From Sphingomonas sp. (GTDB taxonomy: Bacteria; Pseudomonadota; Alphaproteobacteria; Sphingomonadales; Sphingomonadaceae), in assembly GCF_003248515.1 (NCBI RefSeq), contig NZ_QFOB01000001.1, positions 372,001 through 436,000 on the forward strand: DNA of 64,000 bases. The letters are read 5' to 3'. Position numbers and translations under genes: made by a program. The notes beneath the pieces are model-generated. The model saw only the letters and a program-made list of their open reading frames with translations. It was not told the DNA's origin and ran no database searches. Shown here one piece after another: positions 8,892 to 16,691 of the stretch; positions within the stretch are counted from its first letter, which is position 1, and the number at the start of each line of letters is the position of its first letter.

Positions 8892-9914
8892 ATGCCGTTT
8901 CGTGACACCGCCGAAGCAACGCCGACACTCCCGATCCGCCGCAACCTGCCGGATGTAGCCTCCGCAGCGATCCTGCCGGGCCACTGGCTGATCGGCGCGC
9001 TGAGCTTCAGCCTCGTCGCCTTCATCTGGCTGATGGTCTGGACGAACGAGACTGTCAGCCCGCTCGCGACGGGCACCGGCACGATCTGCGCGGCGGCGGT
9101 CATCATCGTGGCGGTGCGCTACGGCTTTCGCGATGCCGCCTCGGGCTGGCCCCGCGCCGCGCGCGATTTCAGCGAATATGTCGGCCTGTTCGGCGCTATC
9201 TGCCTGCTGGGCGCGATGGCGAGCTATCCGATCGCGACGATCAACCATGGCTTCGCGGACGCGCGCCTCGCCGCGATCGATCATGAGCTGCGCTTCGACT
9301 GGATCGCCTGGTACGATATGGTGGCCGCCCATCCCTCGCTGCAGTGGCTGGGACGCGGCGTCTATGACAGCATCTTCGTGACGCCTGCCATCCTGCTGGG
9401 CTATTTCGCCGCGACCGGCCGGCAGGGTGATGCCCGACAGTTCATCCTCTCCTTCTGGATCGCAGCGGTGCTGACGTTATCGCTGTTCAGCCTGATGCCG
9501 GCACAAGGCCCCCTCGCCTTTCTGTGGCGCGGGCCAGTGCCCTATATGCCGATCAGCGCGCTCTATCAGGCCGAGCTGATCCCGGCGCTGCGCGATCATG
9601 CCATGCACAGCATCGATCCCGGCCAGCTGCGCGGCCTCGTCTGCGCGCCGAGCTTCCATGCGGCGAGCGCGACCCTGTTCATCGCCACCGCCTGGCGCGC
9701 GGGCACGCTCCGCTGGCCACTCGCGACGCTGAACGTGGCGATGCTCGTGGCGACGCCGGTGGAGGGTACGCACTATTTCGCCGATCTGATCGCCGGGACC
9801 TTCGTGGCGCTCTTCGCGCTCGGCAGCGGCGCGGCGCTGGCGCGGCTGGCCGGACGGCGCACGACCACCATTACGGCCAACATCGGCGAAGGGATGACGG
9901 CTCCTCAGCCGTAG
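8892..9914 (+). CDS. PAP2-superfamily / Aur1-like inositol-phosphotransferase-type membrane enzyme
   Basis: A 340-residue integral membrane protein with about eight hydrophobic helices. Near the C terminus are the Aur1/PAP2 catalytic motifs 'CAPSFHAASA' (His256) and 'EGTHYFADLIAGT' (His294, Asp298). The classical first PAP2 motif KxxxxxxRP is absent, as in the inositol-phosphorylceramide synthase (Aur1) branch. Such enzymes transfer a phospho-headgroup onto ceramide or hydrolyse lipid phosphates at the outer face of the inner membrane. Sphingomonads make sphingolipids, so a sphingolipid headgroup role is attractive but unproven. Its 3' end overlaps the convergent tgt gene by 10 bases. Confidence 0.75.
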   Translation: MPFRDTAEATPTLPIRRNLPDVASAAILPGHWLIGALSFSLVAFIWLMVWTNETVSPLATGTGTICAAAVIIVAVRYGFRDAASGWPRAARDFSEYVGLFGAICLLGAMASYPIATINHGFADARLAAIDHELRFDWIAWYDMVAAHPSLQWLGRGVYDSIFVTPAILLGYFAATGRQGDARQFILSFWIAAVLTLSLFSLMPAQGPLAFLWRGPVPYMPISALYQAELIPALRDHAMHSIDPGQLRGLVCAPSFHAASATLFIATAWRAGTLRWPLATLNVAMLVATPVEGTHYFADLIAGTFVALFALGSGAALARLAGRRTTTITANIGEGMTAPQP

Positions 9915-11023
9915 CGCCTTCGGAACTCCGTCGCCCACGCCGTCAGCCGCCCTTCCGCGATGGCACCGCGCAGGCCGGCCATGAGCTGCTGATAGAACCA
10001 CAGATTATGCTCGGTCAGCAGCATCGCACCGAGCATTTCGCCCGCCTTCACCAGATGATGGAGATAGGCGCGGCTCCAGCCCGCAATCGGGCTTTCGGGA
10101 TCGATCGGCGAAAGATCCTCGGCCCATTTCGCATTGCGGATGTTGACGGGGCCATTCCAGGTGAAGGCCTGCCCGTTCCGGCCCGATCGCGTCGGTAGCA
10201 CGCAATCGAACATGTCGATGCCGCGTTCCACCGCGCCCACTATGTCCGTGGGCTTGCCGACCCCCATCAGATAGCGCGGCTTGGCCTCGTCCAGCGCCGC
10301 AGGCGCATGATCGAGGCAGGCGAACATCGCCTCCTGCCCCTCGCCCACGGCCAGGCCGCCGACCGCATAACCATCGAAGCCGATCTTCTTAAGAGCGGCC
10401 CCCGATGCGGCACGCAGTTCGGGATCGAGTGCGCCCTGCTGGATGCCGAAGATCGCGGCACGGGCGGCGTGCTCCGTGCCGGCATCGAACGCCGCCCGCG
10501 AACGCTCGGCCCAGCGCATCGAACGCGCCATGGCGGCGGCCTGCACCTCACGCGTCGCCGTGGTGGGGACGAGCTCATCAAAGGCCATCACGATATCCGA
10601 TCCCAGCAGGCGCTGTATCTCGATCGAGCGCTCCGGGCTCAGCATATGCGCCGATCCGTCGAGATGGCTCTTGAAGGACACGCCTTCCTCGCTCCGCTTC
10701 GTGAGCGCGGAGAGGCTCATCACCTGATAGCCGCCACTATCGGTGAGGATCGGGCGATCCCAGCCGGACATGGCATGGAGCCCGCCCAGCCGCGCGACAC
10801 GTTCCGCGCCGGGGCGCAGCATCAGATGATAGGTGTTGCCCAGGATGATGTCCGCGCCCGTTGCGCGCACATCGGCGGGCTTCATCGCCTTGACCGTGCC
10901 CGCCGTGCCGACGGGCATGAAGGCGGGCGTGCGGATCGTGCCGCGCTGCATGGCGATCTCGCCAAGGCGGCCCTTGCCGTCGGTCTTGTGAATCGTGAAG
11001 GCGAAACGGGGGGTGGCGCTCAT
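9905..11023 (-). CDS. tgt: Queuine/preQ1 tRNA-ribosyltransferase, zinc-site cysteines missing
   Basis: A 372-residue TIM-barrel enzyme that exchanges guanine-34 of GUN-anticodon tRNAs for preQ1 in queuosine synthesis. Catalytic signatures are intact: 'LTDSGGYQVMSL' with general base Asp95, 'GGLAVGE' substrate loop (222-228), and nucleophile Asp273 in 'MFDCVLPTRSGRNG'. Oddly, the family's structural zinc site (C-x-C-x2-C plus a distal His) has lost all three cysteines: residues 308-316 read 'DPESPIAGW' where relatives have a Cys-rich loop about three residues longer; only the distal His339 ('TEHN') remains. The substrate tRNA-Tyr(GTA) and the other pathway genes queA and queF also lie in this window. 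Confidence 0.93.
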   Translation of the reverse strand: MSATPRFAFTIHKTDGKGRLGEIAMQRGTIRTPAFMPVGTAGTVKAMKPADVRATGADIILGNTYHLMLRPGAERVARLGGLHAMSGWDRPILTDSGGYQVMSLSALTKRSEEGVSFKSHLDGSAHMLSPERSIEIQRLLGSDIVMAFDELVPTTATREVQAAAMARSMRWAERSRAAFDAGTEHAARAAIFGIQQGALDPELRAASGAALKKIGFDGYAVGGLAVGEGQEAMFACLDHAPAALDEAKPRYLMGVGKPTDIVGAVERGIDMFDCVLPTRSGRNGQAFTWNGPVNIRNAKWAEDLSPIDPESPIAGWSRAYLHHLVKAGEMLGAMLLTEHNLWFYQQLMAGLRGAIAEGRLTAWATEFRRRYG

Positions 11024-11142
11024 TCCGGCCCCTTAGCCGCGCATGCGCGGGGCGTCACGTTTCGACGCCAGCCTCTTCCTGCGAACGCTGTGATGCGGAG
11101 CTGCGAGCGCCTCGCGCGAAGACTTCGCCCTTGCGGCCCCGA

Positions 11143-12051
11143 TCAGAACTCCACTCGCCAATATTCGCCCTGCACCGGCTCGCCGAAATGATCGTGCATC
11201 TCGGTCCGCATCAGACGGAAACCCTTGGCGGCATAGATGCGCCGCGCGCTTGCCAGGATCGTGTGGGTCCAGAGCTCCATCGCCTCATAGCCCGCCTCCT
11301 TTGCGAAGCCGAGACACGCATCCACCAGCATTTCGCCCAGCCCGAGCCCGCGCGCGAACGGCTCTACATAAAGCAGCCGAAGCTTGGCCAGGCCGGGTGC
11401 GCCGCCATCCGTGCAGAAGACCGAGCCCGCCATGCGGCCCGCCACCTCGGCCACCCAGCATTGCTGGCGGCCGGGCCGGAAATCGCGCAGGAAGCCGGTC
11501 GTCACCTCGCCCAGCAGCACCTCCATCGGGCGGCCCCAACCCCATCCCTCGTCGTAGAGAATCGCCTGTCGCGCGGCGATCATCCCCATGTCTCCCGGGC
11601 GAAAGGCGCGGAGTGTGGCAGAGGGGCGAGGGGCCACCAACAGCGCCTGCGCCTGCCCCAGCGCATCGGTCGCGATCGTCCGCGCCGCCGGCGCCAGCGG
11701 CTCCAGCATGGCGAGCACGGCATCCCGCTGGCGCCGATCCAGATCGGCGAAGGTGGCGCGCCCCACCTCGGTCAACACGATGGGCCGGCGGCGCGCATCC
11801 ACCGCATCGCGCGACCGCTCGATCCAGCCGCGGCTTTCGAAGCGCGCGAGAACCCGGCTGAGATAGCCCGCATCCATGCCCAGTGCCGCACCGAGATCGG
11901 TCGCCAGTGGCGCCCGGGCAGCGTGCGCGATCTCGAACAGGAGCCTCGCCTCGGGCAGCCCCATCTCGCTATCCAGAAAGCGCGGTGCCAGCGCGCCGAT
12001 GCGCTGGGTGTAGAAGCGGCTGAAGGCGCGAACGGTTTCGATCTGATCCAT
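11143..12051 (-). CDS. MarR-type regulator fused to GNAT acetyltransferase
   Basis: A 302-residue two-domain protein. Residues 1-~140 form a MarR winged helix ('FARFESRGWIERSRDAVDARRRPIVLTEVGR' is the wing region), and residues ~150-302 a GNAT N-acetyltransferase fold ('LYVEPFARGLGLGEMLVDACLGFA' is the acetyl-CoA loop, 'MELWTHTILASARRIYAAKGF' the terminal block). Fusions like this are a known family; the acetyl acceptor is unknown. A 26-bp near-perfect inverted repeat starts three bases upstream of the ATG, implying autoregulation by its own MarR domain. It is followed at 119 bases by tgt on the same strand. Confidence 0.88.
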   Translation of the reverse strand: MDQIETVRAFSRFYTQRIGALAPRFLDSEMGLPEARLLFEIAHAARAPLATDLGAALGMDAGYLSRVLARFESRGWIERSRDAVDARRRPIVLTEVGRATFADLDRRQRDAVLAMLEPLAPAARTIATDALGQAQALLVAPRPSATLRAFRPGDMGMIAARQAILYDEGWGWGRPMEVLLGEVTTGFLRDFRPGRQQCWVAEVAGRMAGSVFCTDGGAPGLAKLRLLYVEPFARGLGLGEMLVDACLGFAKEAGYEAMELWTHTILASARRIYAAKGFRLMRTEMHDHFGEPVQGEYWRVEF

Positions 12052-12054
12052 GAG

Positions 12055-12111
12055 GCCGATGAATGAACGATAATAGTTGATTTAGTCAAATATTATCGTT
12101 CATTCATCGGC
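12055..12111. promoter_or_regulatory. Long inverted repeat at the MarR-GNAT start, probable operator
   Basis: Arms 12055-12080 and 12086-12111 are reverse complements over 26 bases with one mismatch, separated by TTTAG. The core TTGA-N5-TCAA (12077-12089) resembles MarR-family operators. The repeat abuts the MarR-GNAT start codon, so bound protein would block expression. As RNA it would also form a strong hairpin just before the start codon. Confidence 0.6.
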
Positions 12112-12270
12112 TTGCCGTGATGGCCATCGGCGGGATGATGATGGGGATTGAACCCGTGCTCCACCCATTCTGCCGATCCGACGACCGGCCATCGCTCGCC
12201 CCGTGCCCATCTCGATAGCATATTGCCACCCATGCCCGGCGACAGCCGGAGCACATGGGCATCATTTTCC

Positions 12271-12307
12271 GAAAAAACGGTTCCAGTCGGCTCCGTTTGG
12301 CGACTGG
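12271..12307 (-). terminator. Intrinsic terminator downstream of queA
   Basis: On the minus strand CCAGTCG (12307-12301) pairs with CGACTGG (12289-12283), followed within five bases by six consecutive T residues (12277-12272). It lies 11 bases past the queA stop codon and would end the ispA-coaD-cyclophilin-queA run. Confidence 0.55.
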
Positions 12308-12317
12308 CCTGCTTGCC

Positions 12318-13343
12318 TCACGGCAGCAGCAGAGACGCGTCTCCGTAAGAATAGAAGCGATATTCCTGCGCGATCGCATGGGCATAAGCGGCCTGCATCC
12401 GATCCAGCCCCATCAGCGCGGACACGAGCATGAAAAGCGTGGACTTGGGCAGGTGGAAATTGGTCATCAGGCCATCGATGCCGCGAAAGCGATAACCCGG
12501 CGTGATGAAGATGGCTGTGTCGCCCTCGAACGGCCGGATGATCCCGTCCTCGCCGGCCGCGCTTTCGATCAGGCGAAGGCTGGTCGTGCCGACGGCGATC
12601 AGGCGGCCGCCACCGGCGCGGGCCGTATTGAGGCGATCGGCGGTGGCGGCGTCGATCCGGCCCCATTCGGCGTGCATCGCATGATCGCCCGTATCCTCTG
12701 CCTTTACCGGCAGGAACGTGCCCGCGCCGACATGCAGCGTCAGCGTGGCATGGCCGATCCCCCGCGCCTCCAGCGCCGCCATCAGCGCGGGCGTGAAGTG
12801 CAGCGCCGCGGTCGGCGCGGCGACGGCGCCGGGCTCGTTGGCGAACATCGTCTGATAATCATCCGCATCGCGCGCATCGGTCGGCCGCTTGGCGGCGATA
12901 TAGGGCGGCAGCGGCATCCGACCGGCGCGGCCGAGCAGAAGCTCCACCGGCTCATCGCCTTCGAAATGCAGCAGGATCGAGCCATCCGCGTGACGCGCCT
13001 CGGCAATGGCCGCGACGCCTTCGCCAAATTCGATCCGGTCACCAATGCGGACGCGCTTGGCGTTGCGAACGAAGGCGATCCAGCTGCGCGGCCCTTCGCG
13101 CTTGTGGAGCGTGGCCCCGATCCGCGCATCCCCTCGACGCCCCTCCAGCTGGGCGGGAATCACGCGCGTATCATTGAAGATCAGGCAATCGCCGGGCTGG
13201 AGCAGGCCGGGCAGATCGCGCACGATCGCATCAGCCGTTCCGGCGCCATCGAGCACCAGCATCCGCGCCGCATCCCGCGGAGAAGCGGGACGCAGGGCGA
13301 TGCGATCATTGGGAAGATCGAAATCGAAGAGGTCGACGCGCAT
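12318..13343 (-). CDS. queA: tRNA preQ1(34) S-adenosylmethionine ribosyltransferase-isomerase
   Basis: A 341-residue QueA, which transfers and isomerises the ribosyl part of S-adenosylmethionine to preQ1-tRNA to form epoxyqueuosine, the step after Tgt. Family signatures visible include 'MRVDLFDFDLPNDRIALRPASPRDAARMLVLD', 'LIFNDTRVIPAQLEG', 'HFTPALMAALEARGIGHATLTLHVGAGTFLPV' (each a contiguous conserved block) and 'FITPGYRFRGIDGLMTNFHLPKSTLFMLVSAL' near the C terminus. Length is normal for the family. It lies 23 bases downstream of the cyclophilin gene and probably belongs to the same transcript; a terminator follows. Confidence 0.95.
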   Translation of the reverse strand: MRVDLFDFDLPNDRIALRPASPRDAARMLVLDGAGTADAIVRDLPGLLQPGDCLIFNDTRVIPAQLEGRRGDARIGATLHKREGPRSWIAFVRNAKRVRIGDRIEFGEGVAAIAEARHADGSILLHFEGDEPVELLLGRAGRMPLPPYIAAKRPTDARDADDYQTMFANEPGAVAAPTAALHFTPALMAALEARGIGHATLTLHVGAGTFLPVKAEDTGDHAMHAEWGRIDAATADRLNTARAGGGRLIAVGTTSLRLIESAAGEDGIIRPFEGDTAIFITPGYRFRGIDGLMTNFHLPKSTLFMLVSALMGLDRMQAAYAHAIAQEYRFYSYGDASLLLP

Positions 13344-13366
13344 CCGCTACGCCCGGCGTGCGGCCG

Positions 13367-14095
13367 TCACTGCTGGCGGGCGGGCGCCTTGGCAGGCGGG
13401 GTGCCCTTGGAAGGCAGCGTGGTCGGCAGGCCAAGCTTGGCCGCGAGATCAGGCGCGGGCGCCGAGGCCACGGGCGGCGTGGCGGGGTCTTCCGGCGGCG
13501 CGCCGACCCAGACGCGCACCATCCTGGTGGGGTTCGCCGGCGGCTCGCCCTTCTCGATCCCGTCGGCATAGGCCATGCCCTGAAAGACACGGCCGACGAT
13601 CGTATATTTCATGTCGAGCGTCAGATTAGGCGAAAGCATAATGTAGAACTGGCTGTTCGCACTATCCGGATCGCTGGCGCGCGCCATTGCCATCACGCCG
13701 CGCACATGCGGCAGATCGTTGAATTCGGCCTTGATATCGGGGAGGTCGGAGCCGCCCTCGCCCGTGCCCTTGGGATCGCCGCCCTGCGCCATGAAGCCGT
13801 CAATCACGCGATGGAAAGTCAGCCCATCATAGAAATGACGCTCGGCCAGCGTCTTCAGCCGCTCCACGGCAAGCGGCGCCTTGTCCGGGCGCAGCAGGAT
13901 CGAGACGACGCCACCGGTGGAAAGCTGGATGTTGAGGATATTGGCCGGATCGGCCTTCGGCGCGGCCGCGTTCACGCTGGTGACGGGCGGCGCCTTGGGC
14001 TCGGCGAGGCCCGACGGCCCGGTCGCCTGCGCCAGCAGGGGGCCGGCGGACATCATCGCGACCGCACAGGCTATCCATTTCACCAACACGCGCAT
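13367..14095 (-). CDS. Periplasmic cyclophilin-type peptidyl-prolyl isomerase
   Basis: A 242-residue protein with an N-terminal signal peptide ending near 'GPLLAQA' (about residue 24) and a cyclophilin domain from about residue 50 to 205. Conserved pieces include 'FYDGLTFHRVIDGFMAQGGDP', 'GVMAMARASDPDSANSQFYI' and 'YTIVGRVFQGMAYADGIE'. It should catalyse cis-trans proline isomerisation during folding of exported proteins. A Pro/Ala-rich tail follows the domain. It sits between coaD (21 bases upstream) and queA (23 bases downstream) on one transcript. Confidence 0.9.
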   Translation of the reverse strand: MRVLVKWIACAVAMMSAGPLLAQATGPSGLAEPKAPPVTSVNAAAPKADPANILNIQLSTGGVVSILLRPDKAPLAVERLKTLAERHFYDGLTFHRVIDGFMAQGGDPKGTGEGGSDLPDIKAEFNDLPHVRGVMAMARASDPDSANSQFYIMLSPNLTLDMKYTIVGRVFQGMAYADGIEKGEPPANPTRMVRVWVGAPPEDPATPPVASAPAPDLAAKLGLPTTLPSKGTPPAKAPARQQ

Positions 14096-14116
14096 GCGAG
14101 GAACCTCTTCAGATGA

Positions 14117-14602
14117 TCAGCGACCGATACGCGCGAGCGTCTCGGCACGGACGGCGGGCGTGACGAAGCCGGATATGTCGCCGCCGCCGCGCGCAATCTC
14201 CTTGACGAGCGTCGAGGAGATGGGCTGCAAGGCCGGCTCCGCGACGAGAAACACCGTATCGACATTCGCGACCAGCCGCCGGTTCATGCCCGCCATCGGC
14301 GCCTCATAATCGAAATCCGTGCCGCTGCGCAGTCCGCGCACGATCGCGCTCGCCCCCACATCCGCCGCGACATCCACGAGCAGGCCTGAACAGGCGATGA
14401 CTTCGATCGCCCCCGGCAGCGACGCCACCTCGCGCGCGAGCAGTGCCAACCGCTCCTCCAGCGTGAACAGCGGGGATTTCGCAGCGTTGGTGAAGACGCC
14501 GACTACCAGCCGATCGAACAGCAGGGCCGCCCGCCCGATAATGTCCATATGGCCGAGCGTTGGAGGATCGAAGGTGCCGGGATAAACCGCGATGCGGCTC
14601 AC
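14117..14602 (-). CDS. coaD: Phosphopantetheine adenylyltransferase
   Basis: A 161-residue CoaD, making dephospho-CoA from 4'-phosphopantetheine and ATP. The nucleotidyltransferase T/HxGH signature is at residues 9-19 ('TFDPPTLGHMD'), with 'IVRGLRSGTDFDYE' in the middle and the C-terminal 'ISSTLVKEIARGGGDISGFV' loop. Translation starts with GTG, and the start overlaps the ispA stop codon as GTGA, indicating translational coupling. Normal length. Confidence 0.95.
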   Translation of the reverse strand: MSRIAVYPGTFDPPTLGHMDIIGRAALLFDRLVVGVFTNAAKSPLFTLEERLALLAREVASLPGAIEVIACSGLLVDVAADVGASAIVRGLRSGTDFDYEAPMAGMNRRLVANVDTVFLVAEPALQPISSTLVKEIARGGGDISGFVTPAVRAETLARIGR

Positions 14603-15501
14603 CGGTCACGCTCGACGACGTAGCGGGCAATAGCGCGAAGCAGATCCGCTTCCGCACCGAAACTGGCGAGATGGCCGATCGCCTGATCGACCAACATCCG
14701 CGCCTGGGAGCGCGCCCGATCGATGCCGAGCAGCGAAACGAACGTCGCCTTCCCGGCATTCGCATCCTTGCCGACAGCCTTGCCGGTCAGCTCTTCCTGG
14801 CCTTCCACATCGAGCAGATCATCCGCGATCTGGAAAGCAAGGCCGATATCACGGGCATAGCCGCGCAAGGGGCGACGGCCTTCCGGCGGAACATGGCCGA
14901 GGATCGCCCCCGCTTCCAAACAGAAGCTGATCAGCGCGCCGGTCTTCAGTTGCTGGAGCTTCGTGACGGTCGGCAGATCGAAGGTTTCGGTTTCCGCGAC
15001 GAGATCCATCATCTGCCCGCCGGCCATGCCGGCCGGGCCGCTCGCCCGCGCAAGCTCGCTCACCAGCTCGGCACGGATGAAGGGATCGGCGTGTGTTTCC
15101 GGCTCGGCGAGAACCTCGAAGGCGAGCGCGTGCAGCGAATCACCGGCCAGCACCGCCGTCGCCTCGTCAAAGGCGCGGTGCACGGTGGGGCGGCCGCGGC
15201 GCATGTCGTCATCGTCCATGCACGGCATGTCGTCGTGGATCAGGCTGTAGACGTGGACGCATTCGATCGCGAGGCCGACGCGCAGAGAGCAGGCGGGATC
15301 CACCTTGAACAGATCGGCAGAGGCCCGAACGAGCAGCGGGCGCAATCTCTTGCCGCCGCCGATCGCGGCATGGCGCATCGCCTCATAAAGGCTGCGGCGC
15401 GGATCGGCCGGAATCGCCAGCAGGCGATCAAACGCCCGGTCGACATCCTCAGCGACCTGGTTCATCGCCGCTTTCAGACCAAGCTCCATGCCCGCTCCCA
15501 T
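14599..15501 (-). CDS. ispA: Farnesyl/geranyl diphosphate synthase
   Basis: A 300-residue all-helical short-chain polyprenyl synthase. The first aspartate-rich motif 'DDMPCMDDDDMRRG' and the second 'FQIADDLLD' bind the Mg-diphosphate of the allylic substrate; 'GGKRLRPLL' near the N terminus and 'MAGGQMMDL' are also typical. It would supply C15 units for ubiquinone side chains, carotenoids and undecaprenyl phosphate. Two in-frame ATGs are possible (15501 or 15489); I use the first, 8 bases after xseB. It is translationally coupled to coaD. The xseB-ispA pairing is common in bacteria. Confidence 0.92.
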   Translation of the reverse strand: MGAGMELGLKAAMNQVAEDVDRAFDRLLAIPADPRRSLYEAMRHAAIGGGKRLRPLLVRASADLFKVDPACSLRVGLAIECVHVYSLIHDDMPCMDDDDMRRGRPTVHRAFDEATAVLAGDSLHALAFEVLAEPETHADPFIRAELVSELARASGPAGMAGGQMMDLVAETETFDLPTVTKLQQLKTGALISFCLEAGAILGHVPPEGRRPLRGYARDIGLAFQIADDLLDVEGQEELTGKAVGKDANAGKATFVSLLGIDRARSQARMLVDQAIGHLASFGAEADLLRAIARYVVERDR

Positions 15502-15508
15502 CCCCAAC

Positions 15509-15754
15509 TCAGCCGGCGTCGAAGGCGGCGGTGCCGCGCGGCGCGCCATCGGGGCCAAGCGTGATCTTCTCGATGCGGGCCTGCGCGGATTGCAGCCGCT
15601 CCTCGCATTTCGCTCGAAGCGTCGCGCCCTCCGTATAGAGCGAGATCGATTCCTCGAGGCTCGCCTCGCCGCTTTCGAGGCGATGCACGATCGCCTCCAG
15701 GCGCTTGAGCGCATCCTCGAAGGAAAGATCGGCGAGAGTGGCGGGATCGGTCAT
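15509..15754 (-). CDS. xseB: Exodeoxyribonuclease VII small subunit
   Basis: An 81-residue XseB, the small helical subunit that joins the large subunit XseA to degrade single-stranded DNA. The hallmark 'LSFEDALKRLEAIVHRLESGEASLEESISLY' region fills residues 9-39. It sits directly upstream of ispA, a widely conserved pairing. The partner xseA is not in this window. Confidence 0.93.
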   Translation of the reverse strand: MTDPATLADLSFEDALKRLEAIVHRLESGEASLEESISLYTEGATLRAKCEERLQSAQARIEKITLGPDGAPRGTAAFDAG

Positions 15755-15812
15755 CGGGCGGGCCGGGTTGTGGCGAGGGGCCGCTTGGGGGTCAAGCGAT
15801 CCGGACCCCCGC

Positions 15813-16484
15813 TCAGCTCCGCTTGCCGAAAAGGGCGTCGACGTCGGATATCACCGAATCCGTGCCGCCCGTGTGCACATTGTCGCGCTCGTTGCGCAGC
15901 TGCTCGATCAGCGCCTCGCGATCACCCTCCAGGCGCGTGTCGGTGGGCGCCTCGATGCCGGCGGCCTTCGCGGCCTTGGCGACGACGGCATCCAGCTCCC
16001 GCTGGCTGGTCAGGCCCAGGGTCACCGGGTCCTTCGGCGTGATGTTGGCGATGTTCCAGTGGCTGCGATCGCGGATCGCGGCGATCGTGGTGCGCGTCGT
16101 GCCGATCAGCAGCGAGATCTGGCCGTCCGACACTTCCGGATGATTGCGGATGATCCAGGCGATGCCGTCCGGCTTGTCCTGCCGCTTGGAGACCGGCGTG
16201 TAGCGCGGCCCCTTGGTGCGGCGCTGCTGCTCCGGTCCCTTCAGGATCTGGAGACGATAGTTCGGGTCCTTCTGGCCCTTCTCGATCTCCTCCATCGTCA
16301 GTTCGTGCGCGCGGAGCGGATCGCGCCCGGTGAGCTTGGTGGCGGCCATGTCATCGGCGATGGCCTGGACTTCCAGGATGTGGAGCCCGCAGAATTCGGC
16401 GATCTGCTGAAAGCTGAGGGACGTATTGTCGACCAGCCACGAGGCGGTCGCATGGGGCATGAGCGGCTGAGCCACGAGCGGCAT
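15813..16484 (-). CDS. trcR: TrcR-type cell cycle transcriptional regulator (DUF1013)
   Basis: A 223-residue protein of the alphaproteobacterial DUF1013 family, whose Caulobacter member TrcR is an RNA-polymerase-associated regulator. Characteristic sequence starts with 'QPLMPHATASWLVDNTSLSF' and continues with 'QIAEFCGLHILEVQAIAD', a helix-turn-helix-like segment; 'DGIAWIIRNHPEVSDGQISLLIGTTRTTI' is a second one. The start at 'MPLVAQPLMPHATASWL' is supported by this family N terminus; the open frame continues upstream without resemblance. It is divergent from yebC, leaving about 200 bases for regulation. Confidence 0.88.
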   Translation of the reverse strand: MPLVAQPLMPHATASWLVDNTSLSFQQIAEFCGLHILEVQAIADDMAATKLTGRDPLRAHELTMEEIEKGQKDPNYRLQILKGPEQQRRTKGPRYTPVSKRQDKPDGIAWIIRNHPEVSDGQISLLIGTTRTTIAAIRDRSHWNIANITPKDPVTLGLTSQRELDAVVAKAAKAAGIEAPTDTRLEGDREALIEQLRNERDNVHTGGTDSVISDVDALFGKRS

Positions 16485-16691
16485 CCTCCAGATAAAGAAA
16501 GGGCCGCCCCAACGGAGCGGCCTGAATATGGCATCAGATGTAGATGGAGCGGGGCTTGCAGGCAAGTCTCTGGCGGGACGGACCGGATCGGCAACGCCGC
16601 CACGCCCCCGAATGCGCCGGCTGGCGACGGGCAACGAACCACGCTAGAGGGACGCCGATCCCATCAGCGAGACAAGCGAGACGCAGCCGCC

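Noticed and set aside
12139..12160. T-arm-like sequence (GGGTTCAATCCCC on the minus strand) suggesting a tRNA remnant
   Set aside because: No matching acceptor, D- or anticodon arm in the surrounding bases.
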